From Notospermus geniculatus (lineage: Eukaryota > Nemertea > Pilidiophora > Heteronemertea > Lineidae): a stretch of 64,000 nt of DNA. The position numbers were made by a program, and so were the translations under genes. Within the stretch, counting starts at the first letter, position 1, and every line of letters begins with the position of its first letter. Shown here one piece after another: positions 55,349 through 64,000 of the stretch. The stretch is taken from assembly GCA_002633025.1 (NCBI GenBank), contig NMRB01000602.1:93111-157110 (forward strand), in the 5' to 3' direction. The notes beneath the pieces were generated by a model. It made no database searches. It had not been told where the DNA came from and saw nothing but the letters and a program-made list of their open reading frames with translations.

Positions 55349-57478
55349 TCACTCTTGTATTACTCTTGTATTATTTAGAATGCATTCCCGGATGGACATG
55401 TAGTTCCGATACACGAGAGCCTGTATTTGGTAGTGAACACATTCAATTCTAGCATGCTGTGGATGATTACTACAGGGTCCGACTACCTCGACATATTGGT
55501 TGTAGTCTGGTCGCTGTGCTGTGTCTGAGTTTTGACCAAGAAAACGCCTGCAAATAGAATGGAAAGAAAATTAATTCCTATTTCGTGTATTTGCTATTGA
55601 CATACAGTAGTCGGGTAGTGTTCATGTCTAACAGAGGGAATTGAGATTTGCAGCTTTTGTATTCCAGTATCTGTATCAAAGATTGAAGTCGGTCCTAGAT
55701 GTGCATTCCTATAGTATGATGAGTTTTCATAGAATTTAGATACTACACATCATGAAACAAGTGAAAATATTCGAAATTTGACATGCTTCTTGAGAATTGC
55801 TATTATCAACATTTTGTCTAGATATTTTGGAGATACAGCTTCCAGATGGAGAGGCATACAAAGATTTCTGGACAATCTCAGATGTATGAATATCAGCTGC
55901 TGTTTCCAAATGCTGTCAGGAAATGTCCCCATTCAACATATTGTTTCAAGGGGAACAAACAACACAAAATATCAAGACAAAGTGATGATAACAGCAAAAC
56001 TCAAGACAAATGACAATTTTTGATATTTTCACCATCAGTATGATATTCAGTATCTGACAGTGAAAACTCACCATAGGAGATGAGCACATACTCTAAACTC
56101 CCACTTACCTGTCCCATTCCTAAATGACTAAATCCTAAGCTGAAGATAGCGGGGGTTGGAGTTTGGTCAGAAAGAGCAATGTCCTGTCCACCGATTTGTC
56201 CCAATCCTGCACCTGGCAAAAAAATGACAGAGGTGTGATATTTTCACCATCACTATGTATGATATTCAGTATTTGAATTCAGTGAAAACCCAGTAAGAGG
56301 ATATGAATGCATATCTAGGACTGACTTCAAATGTTAGATATTGGAAAGTGGCAAATTTAGCATTTAATGAAACTCTGAATTCCCTCTGTTTGAATGTTGA
56401 TGCACACTGCTGTAAGCCGTTGGTGGTAAAATCATGATACCTGAGGAAGTGAAGAGAGAAATTATACCTTCTGGCTTGGGAAGACTTACTTCAGTAGAGT
56501 GGTGGTGACCTGGGACAGAAGAAGTTCATCGCTTATTCCAACAAACTCATCTGGTGTAGGAAAATCTGAAAATATAAGTAACAGATTTTGAGGCAACTTT
56601 TAACCCTTTGGGGATTAATCTCGCCCTGAGGCACACAGCCAGCTTACCAAAATTACGAGGATACAAGACACTCAAATGTCCATTGTGTAAAATGAGTTTA
56701 GATCGTGACCTGAACGGTGCTATCAATTATATTCAGAAAGCCTCTGAACGACATTTTTCACAGCAGAACTAAAGTACGTGGTTGACTCGCCACGAGATCA
56801 TTTATTTTACCCATTAGGGACAGAATAAATGCCGTCTCGAAAGAGTTAAACAATCACTTTGGCAAGAAACATATCTGTTGTCCAAACTATAATGCTCACC
56901 AGATGTGCTGGGAATGGCGAGTGGTGTTATCACCATGATTGGGATAGATGCTGCACTTGACTTGGTATACATAGTCTGACTCAACCTAGAGGGAACATGA
57001 AAGGAATTTGAGTTATGCGAGTTATCGGAAATGTGACATGAACTGTGGTTTCTTAATAGACGCAAATAATCCAAGTGGAGAGGGTCTGTAATAGCCATTG
57101 AATGTAGAGTGTCCTAAACCACAAGGCCTTGCATTTCACTTGTGGTCAATGAATGGTCTATTTCGCCTTCCACACATTCCGTTCATGTTCCCTCTAGGTT
57201 GGGTCAGACTATAGTAGCAGTGAGTGGATGCAGGACGGTCATTTCACCTTCTTCCTCGGTGCTGATGCAGTCTGCAAGAACACTAGAATATCAATAACAT
57301 TACTCACCTGGTAGGCCTACATTTGGTGTGACCTTCTGAGGGAGTAGAGTTCACTCTACCTTGGAATTTAGGGGTTGTCACTTCACTTCATTCAGCACAT
57401 CTTCTCCTCGATCGCTGGTCCTCTCGACTGCCTTACACTCGACGTAGGAAATTGGGCGTGAACTTCTGAGTGCTCCAT
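55349..57478 (-). CDS. putative spliced host gene (several exons, partial model)
   Basis: Several short open segments on the minus strand are bounded by good splice signals: an ATG segment 57437-57478 (donor GTAAGG), 56900-56985 (acceptor CCCTCTAG, donor GTGAGC), 56490-56565 (acceptor ATTTTCAG, donor GTAAGT), 56109-56212 (acceptor TTTTTTGCCAG, donor GTAAGTGG) and a terminal segment 55349-55547 (acceptor TATTTGCAG). The third continues the second in phase (TSD then FPTPDEFVGISDELLL). The fourth encodes GQDIALSDQTPTPAIFSLGF, the last GQNSDTAQRPDYNQYVEVVG. The other junctions do not agree in phase, so exons are missing from this model. The protein is not recognised. Intron-rich structure contrasts with the viral block and marks this DNA as cellular. 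Confidence 0.45.
56608..56772 (+). pseudogene. C-terminal remnant of a TnpB/Fanzor-type nuclease
   Basis: The frame encodes LKCPLCKMSLDRDLNGAIN, then YIQKASERHFSQQN and a stop. A CxxC pair followed by DRDxNGAxN is the zinc-finger plus third RuvC motif of IS605-family TnpB and of its eukaryotic relatives, the Fanzor nucleases. Only this C-terminal piece remains. Directly after it lies the repeat shared with 9179-9257, which may be the element's 3' end. It sits in an apparent intron of the spliced gene, on the opposite strand. Confidence 0.65.
56775..56850. repeat. interspersed repeat shared with 9179-9257
   Basis: TACGTGGTTGACTCGCCACG...CATTTATT...AAGAGTTAAA, starting three bases after the stop of the TnpB/Fanzor remnant. 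Confidence 0.65.
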
Positions 57479-60400
57479 GACTAAAAGAAAAGAAAACAAT
57501 GTGGCTTATGACATGTGACTATTTCTCCTGTTACACCTTATGATGTACACACGAAATCTAGCCTTTTTCCAACTCTATAAAATCACAAACTGTCACAAGT
57601 GAAACGCCACATCGTCATTCCTGTGCTGTTGAACACTATTTCAGCCCAACATCAAATGAATTGGACGAGAATTCTGAAAATATTCAGCCGAATAGCAGAC
57701 TGGACATATCACATGCATTGTGCACTATGAACACGATGAACATGCATTGATTGATGTACACTCAGCCAACATTGGCCAGTGCAGTGCATATGCACATGAT
57801 GCAGATGTTGACTGAATCCGCATTGGTTCGAGGGCCAATTTCTTCGCATTTTCAACATTTCAACCGTTCTAAGTTACCTTCAAATTATCAGTCACGTATT
57901 CTATACAAATGCGATGTAATCCCGAAGAAAGAAATTCCAAATGCCATAGCAAACACAATATTCACAATCGGATTTCATGGATTTGTCACTCGTCGAGGTG
58001 TACCGATGTGACGTCATAGGCCTAGCCTGAGTGGTGATGGGAGAATTTTAGTTTATAAATTTAGTTTCGTCCAATCAACACAAATTTTCAACAATGCATG
58101 GAATTAAATTTTCCCAATATTTGAAACAAAATCTACACACGGTCTATTTCATTCCAAATATTGTTCAAACCCATTAGGAGAGAAGATTTGTAGTTCCATT
58201 TCAATTATGAAGAGGTCGCCATCATCGTTCCATTAATACCTCTGAAAACGGTTGGAACCTGATAAAGTAGTCACATCGAATATTTGTACAAATCCCTACA
58301 CATCTGTTTGTGCAAAGGTCAAAAATTCATCCACCTTCAAACAAGGCGTATTTGCATTGTGAAAAAGTTGACATTCCCGGGTTGGCATTGATCTCTGAAT
58401 ATTAGGCCCCCTACGAGTTTGAACCCATCGACAGGGTTAATCCCGTCTGCGCCTAGCGGTCACTTGTGGAACCAAACTCGTCATACAGACTAGTTCCTTG
58501 TCGTTCCATTACGTACTATAGTACATGTATATATTTTCAGCAAGGGTACCAGTAAAGACACGGTACCAGTCTACTCGATACACGATAAGCGCGTCAAAGG
58601 ACGTGAGCGCCGTCTGTCCAGCGATGGAGGAACTGAAAAAATTGAAGTCTTGATTTAGCATGACTTGTGTTCTTTTTGCAAGTTCAGAATTCTGCATCCT
58701 ACCTAAGTCGGGGTGAGTATTCATTCAAAATTGGATGATAGCTAGCCTAAAGACGAGATAATCGCGTTGGGATCCACGTGCTATGGGGCACCTCATAAAT
58801 AGGTCTACATAGGCCCTACTAAAGAGATGGTAAAATTCGATGTAACAGGTGATATTGTCCCTTAGTCATGTTAGTGAAAAGCCGGCCCATTTTTTGGACA
58901 CCACGTACGAAGAGATGGTAAAATTTCATGTAATAGGTGATGTTGTCCATGCAGAATGTCACCCGACAATTATCACGGCGAATGTCATCTTCACACCTCC
59001 CATCAAAGACGCCTTGGAGCCAGTGCATGGACGAGAAATAACGATGGACCGCGCTATCTTAACATGTTAATAGGCCTAGTCTACATTTGTACTTGGCCGA
59101 TACACAATGTCGAATGTTCTCGGGAAATGACAGAGTCGAGTTGTGCACATTTGACACTTTATCTTGTATTTTTGGGTAAAAAGTGGTGTCTCCCGATTGA
59201 AAATTTTCACCGCTTTCGATCGCTAGGCAGCATCTCAGACGATTCCAGTCACTTTGCGATGGTTAAAGAAACGAATAAAATCCATACCGAAAACGTGTAG
59301 TGTCCCCTAGTAGGGGAGACGCCATGTTTAAAGTGAAACCACCCCCAGAGGCCTTTGCGAGGGGTCAAAACCACCGTCGCTTGTACCCCCAGTTGAGCTG
59401 AGATGCACCAGCTGGAAAAAACTGGGGTCGATATTTCTATGTTGTGCAGCTTCGCCATTACTAATACCGGTAGGCATGCATTCTTGAGGTGTGGGCGTAC
59501 ACTGGTATATTATGTATGATCATCCGGGTGGTTACGATCGGTGGTAAACTTTCTAACGGTGGATTAACAATAATACCAATGACACATGCCATCCAATGGT
59601 ACCTCTGAGTCTGTGAGGTGGGTGACTGTTTCATTTCACCTAGATTTCATCATCATTAGGACACCATTGGAACCACCAAAACTGTCATCAAGTGTGGTGT
59701 TTTCCCAGGTGTCTCTATGATGTCCCTGAAGGGAGTTTCTAGGGTGAATAGGCTACATAAATATTGTTAGTATGGAATGCGGAAGCCTCAAACAATACCA
59801 ATAGAGTGTAAACAAGCAGACTTGATATAATGAAAACGTGAATTTATTGAATGAATAGACTTGATATAATGAAAACGTGAATTTATTGAATGAATTACAT
59901 AGAAAATGATATTGCCATTATTATAAATACAGAATGAATGACAGACAAGCATTCCACTACCGCGCCATCTCGGGGTCGATCGTCTAACTGAAAGCCATTG
60001 CAATTTTTTAAGGAATCACAGAACACTTCTAGTTCATCTGCCGTATGTGGGCCTACATCAGATGGTGATTCTGTTTGTTATGATACACTGGGGTAACCTA
60101 ATCGAGGTACAATAATTTCCCAATCGAATTAACCCTTCACTACCGGCACTCGAAGGTACTCGAATTCAACCCTCGCAAAATTTTTAGTTCGAATTCACCG
60201 ATGGAAGAAGAAAAAAAGACAATAGTGTTAAACACAAATGTTTGCGCGGTAGAGAGATGTCCCTGANTTGGTTTCACTTCTAAAAAATATGCGATTGAAA
60301 ATCACACTTTTTTATGGAAATTTCAAACTTTTGTCAAAAATACAACTCATGCAAGTTCATGATATTTTTGGTCTCAAAATGTGTCTTGATGCCCTAAGTA

Positions 60401-60829
60401 ATTGCCGTAAAAAGCAAAGGTTGTTCCGCTGAAGATTTTGGGAAATATTCAAGTTTATTAGCTGTGTATTTACTTTTGATTAAGGGTGTACATGTAACAA
60501 ATGAAAAGTGATATAAAATCATAGGTCGTCCTCCAGCGTCATTTGTTATTTCTGGATAACAAACGAAAAGAGTTATGAATATGTCTGTGTGATTCCCAGG
60601 CACCATGTTTCTATCTGTTGGTGACAGATTTATGGGCTGTAAATCCAACCGTTCAAAAGTTAGCTGTAGTACATCGTCTCTCGTTCTCCTCTACACTCAG
60701 TTGTTGCGTCCATTGATGAAGTCAGTTCCAAAAAAATAAACGCCCTAGCAGCTGTTATCATGGTTATCGGCAAAAGATTTTTTTTACAACATGACTTTTC
60801 TGAAAGCCGGGTACCGAATGGTCCAAAAC
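57479..60829. other. gene-free host-like region
   Basis: Direct repeat of GAGATGGTAAAATT(C/T)(G/C)ATGTAA at 58826 and 58913, and a duplicated GACTTGATATAATGAAAACG unit at 59820-59895. 60394-60720 resembles one arm of the foldback at 63280-63962. One ambiguous base at 60267. No gene is supported. Confidence 0.5.
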
Positions 60830-60968
60830 CTGGGCCCAGTTTCACAGAGAAACTTAAGTCTAAAGTTTGACTTAAGTCATCATGTGACCAGGGTTTCAGC
60901 AAATCAGATGACTTCATTTCAGACTTAAGTTTTTTCTTAGACTTAAGATTCTATGTGAAACTGGGCCC
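60830..60968. mobile_element. foldback MITE (CTGGGCCCAGTTTCAC ends)
   Basis: Inverted arms of about 40-60 bases, with repeated ACTTAAGTC words between them. Confidence 0.85.
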
Positions 60969-60990
60969 TGGACTCAGATAGTTCATACAT

Positions 60991-61796
60991 ATCGGGTGGG
61001 CCAATAAAAACGCATCGAACTTCAAATCTTGATTTCTCAACAACTGTCTATTATAATTCAATGAAATTTGGTAACGTATAATGTAAAGATGTTTTGTTTC
61101 GCCTGTGAAATTTGTCCGTTGATACCTTTGGTATTAGCACCGTATCACTCAATTTAAAAATCATTGTAAAATGTGTGATTCCGGAATCCAATTTAAGGTA
61201 GGAAAAACCCGTCCCGAACTTCAAATTTCTATTCTCAAAAACTATTCATTATAACCCAATAGAAATTCACTCAATACTGTTCCGTGGCTACGCTTCTAAA
61301 ATGTGAAAGTTTCAACACATTATCTGTGGTATTAAGATTGTGGTGCCAAATGTAAAAACCATAGTAATCATTCATCATATTTTAGGAGACAATGGTGAAA
61401 CGTCGAAACGCTCGATTCCAATATGGCGTTATAGTAATGAGCACCACAGGGTAGATATTAAAGTTATTGGTTTAATACTTTCAAATATTAGGGGCAATAT
61501 CATGGAGCAGTGCTAGGCAAAATTTCATTGAGTTGTAATGAAGCGTTTATGAGAAATAAAACATTAAAGTTTGGGAATTTTTCATCCACCCGTATTTTAC
61601 CGGATTCCGCAATTGCATTTTTTACAATGATTTTTAAATTGAGTGATACGGTCCAAATACCCAAGGTATCAATGCAAAAATTTCACACGTTCAACGAAAC
61701 ATCTTAATGATACGGTACCAAATTTCATTGAATTATAATGGACAGTTGTCGAGAAATCAAGATTTCAAGTTCGATGCGTTTTTTGGCCCACCCGAT
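60991..61796. mobile_element. ~800-bp foldback element, long inverted arms
   Basis: Ends ATCGGGTGGGCCAA and its complement. About 200 bases at each end pair (GATTTCTC, TATAATTCAATGAAATTTGG, GATACGGT words in mirror order), and the inner part repeats the same motif again. No transposase frame. Confidence 0.85.
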
Positions 61797-63279
61797 ATAT
61801 TACACATTTTTATTTATACATGTATAGACGGTAGTAAAACTTACTGGGACACCGTTAGTTCTGTTTTGAAAAAAAATGATCATGGTACATTAGAAGGCGT
61901 AGTCATGAATATGTGTAGTAATCTGCATATGGTCAGCCAAGTTTCCATGTATGTGGCAAGTCTGCTGAAATCAGAACTGCAATGTTTTTGATTTGGAATT
62001 TTCTGATATATGACTTGCCCTATGGTTGTTTTATGATTTGTAGTTGTCGTAATTTTAGTCCAGTCAATCTACGAGTAAAATGACCCAACCTTAAACAAAT
62101 TGCAACAAAAGGTTTTTTGCCGTTTTCTGGTAAAATTTCATGCGCTCTACAACATAAGGTCCCAAAAATACCATCCCCGGAACGTATGTTTGTCCGGGTA
62201 CCTTTTGTCTTGTCACCATATAAATATTTAGTGGCTGTTGACCGTTACTAAACCCGTTTTACGGCTGACCCCCAGCCCAAGCCCTAACCCTTACCATTCC
62301 GTTGCAGTACCTGGTTTTACATCACCCGTATAAAAGCAAAAATGACCTAGACTAATAATACTGTTTCCGCGAAACAGCCCAGCCCCCCCCCCCCAACATA
62401 TCCAACACACAAAATAGTTCCTTCCCCAGTTCCCTCAATCTGGATGGTGCTGAAAAATATGGTGGTAATAAAAATTTCGCTTCCGGGGACACTATGAGGA
62501 TATCATTTACTACCCACATCCCATATAGACGAAGGGAAAATTCGAACTTAGACAATTTTTCCACGCCGAAAAAAAAACATGTGGTAAGTGGGTTTGCCAT
62601 GTATTTTACTTTTATTGTGAGGCAGCAAACCATGTAAAATACCAAACATCTTGGACACTTGTTTGCTGTGGCTTGTTTAGAGAGCCCTCCACTTGCTACT
62701 CTTAAAGCAGCGACATGATATCGACACAACATCCACAACACCAACAAATCCCACACGGTCAATACCCTGGATTTAATTCCTACACCACATATATTATAAA
62801 GTGAGAAAAAAAGATGCAAATTAACAAGAGTCATAACGAGTCAGTAATATGTTTCCGAGGAAAGTAGGCCTACGCACGTAAGTGATAGTAACTTAAGGAT
62901 ATATTCTAAACCACCTTGGTCACAGTGAGCCTTGTTTTCAATGGATAATGCATTAGCCTCGATTTAACCACACCGGGCTTTGGTGTCGCAACCAAAACCC
63001 GCCCACTTGTGTTTCTCGCTTCGAGCATTCAGAGAGGCGGTGCAAAGAATATGGGCGAGATGCATACTCACTGACGTATCCCAAGAATGTTTTGTATCAT
63101 AAGTTACACATCCTGCGGAAAATCCGTTGAAGAAAGTGCCCTGCTGTCTCATTTCGGCTCCTGTAGCTTGTTGGGCCTAGCGCTGCACACCGATGTACAC
63201 GATGTAGGCACGATGTACATGTTGTTACACAGTGACGTCGCGTCATCGACTTATAGTCCAGTAAATCTATGAATTAACC
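61797..63279. other. gene-free host-like region
   Basis: Only short frames without support. One 160-codon minus-strand frame (62352-62834) is Leu/Phe/Cys-rich, begins in a poly-C tract region and shows no recognisable domain. Confidence 0.4.
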
Positions 63280-63962
63280 GGGAACTAATTGCAACAGAAG
63301 GTTTTATTATTGTATATGCAATATGACATCATCATCAACAACATATCCAAAATCGGACTGAGGGAACCCACTTAATTTGCATATTCAATTTTGTGAACTG
63401 ACTTCAACGTTGGAAGCCGATGGACGCAACAACTGAGCTCTGTACAGGAGAGTGGGACCCGATGTACAGGTAACTTTTTAACGGTTGGATTTACACCCTA
63501 TAAATGTATTATGAACAGATAGAAATATGGTGCCTTGGAATCAAAGAAGCCTATTCTTTAGAAGTTTTAAGCAGCAACCTAATTGAAATTGACTTTTTAT
63601 GCATTTTGACCCATTTTTGTGTTGATTTATATAAAAAACGTCATCTCTTATTACATAACAGCTAAAAACAATTGAAAATATGTTTGTCTGGTTCCGAGGC
63701 ACCATATTTCTATCTGTTGGTAATACATTTAGGGGGTGTAAATCCAACCGTTAAAAAGTTAGCTGTACATCGGGTCCCACTCTCCTGTACAGAGCTCAGC
63801 TGTTGCGTCCATCGGCGTCCAACGTTGAAGTCAGTTCACAAAATTGAATATGCAAATTAAGTGGGTTCCGGGAGTCCGATTTTGTCCGATTTGGGATATG
63901 ATGTCCAAGGTGACCTAATCAAAGATTTAAAGCAAAAAAAACTTCTGTTGCAATTTGTTCCC
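63280..63962. mobile_element. ~680-bp foldback element near the right edge
   Basis: Arms of roughly 250-300 bases: GGGAACTAATTGCAACAGAA at the left and CTTCTGTTGCAATTTGTTCC at the right, then in mirror order TTAATTTGCATATTC, ACGTTGGA, GGGTCCCAC or its complement, and GGTGCC. A single related arm lies at 60394-60720. Confidence 0.88.
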
Positions 63963-64000
63963 ATCCTCTTGCAACAGGTCCTCTAAAACGCACTCCCCTA

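Noticed and set aside
62352-62834. 160-codon minus-strand frame
   Set aside because: Hydrophobic, low-support frame in repeat-rich DNA; no promoter, splice signals or family.
1-64000. tRNA and rRNA genes
   Set aside because: No cloverleaf or conserved rRNA segment was recognised by eye; a covariance-model scan would be needed to exclude them.

Overview
The window looks like DNA from an invertebrate (probably marine) genome that carries a large block of an endogenous herpesvirus. The viral assignment rests on three proteins with recognisable core-herpesvirus signatures: a capsid maturation protease/scaffold with a His-Ser-His triad, a furin-cleavable glycoprotein B-like fusion protein, and an alkaline exonuclease with PD-(D/E)XK motifs. 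The gene style (intronless, tightly packed on both strands, TATA boxes just upstream, small overlaps) also fits. An invertebrate (malacoherpesvirus-like) affinity is inference. No polymerase, terminase or helicase-primase gene was recognised here.

Layout. (1) 1-25.0 kb: dense viral block. In order it holds a partial gene repeated at 14.4 kb, a hypothetical gene, an eIF1A-like gene, two convergent unknowns, the exonuclease, an unknown gene followed by a duplicated two-gene segment ending in a tail-anchored protein, a large capsid-protein candidate, three small genes including a tetraspanning membrane protein with a PPxY motif, a small Cys-containing gene, the protease/scaffold, gB, and several genes with missing starts or broken frames. 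Hairpin elements (745-1090, 5408-5687, 5786-6204) sit between viral genes. One of them has a relative at 44.2 kb, in sequence that otherwise looks like host DNA, so this copy appears to be integrated. (2) 25.0-28.5 kb: gene-poor. (3) 28.5-29.4 kb: an isolated Cys-rich ORF, possibly viral. (4) 29.9-39.6 kb: a patchwork with two diverged copies of a gene pair (a tandem-repeat/helical protein plus a protein with an RFX-like winged helix), a family B DNA polymerase motif fragment, and many foldback repeats. (5) 39.6-44.5 kb: repeats only. (6) 44.6-47.6 kb: a second viral-style island with two TATA-driven ORFs. (7) 47.6-64 kb: host-like DNA rich in MITEs and foldbacks, with a palindromic small gene at 50.2 kb, a small secreted-protein ORF at 52.8 kb, putative spliced exons at 55.3-57.5 kb and a TnpB/Fanzor C-terminal remnant at 56.6 kb.

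Together the protease/scaffold, the capsid candidate and the tail-anchored protein would serve capsid assembly and egress. gB and the four-pass membrane protein would serve the envelope, the exonuclease DNA maturation, and the eIF1A homologue translation of host or viral mRNA. Frameshifts, missing start codons, a truncated duplication and repeat insertions indicate a decaying or rearranged copy rather than a clean exogenous genome. Three bases are ambiguous (16474, 28694, 60267), so part of the damage may be assembly error.
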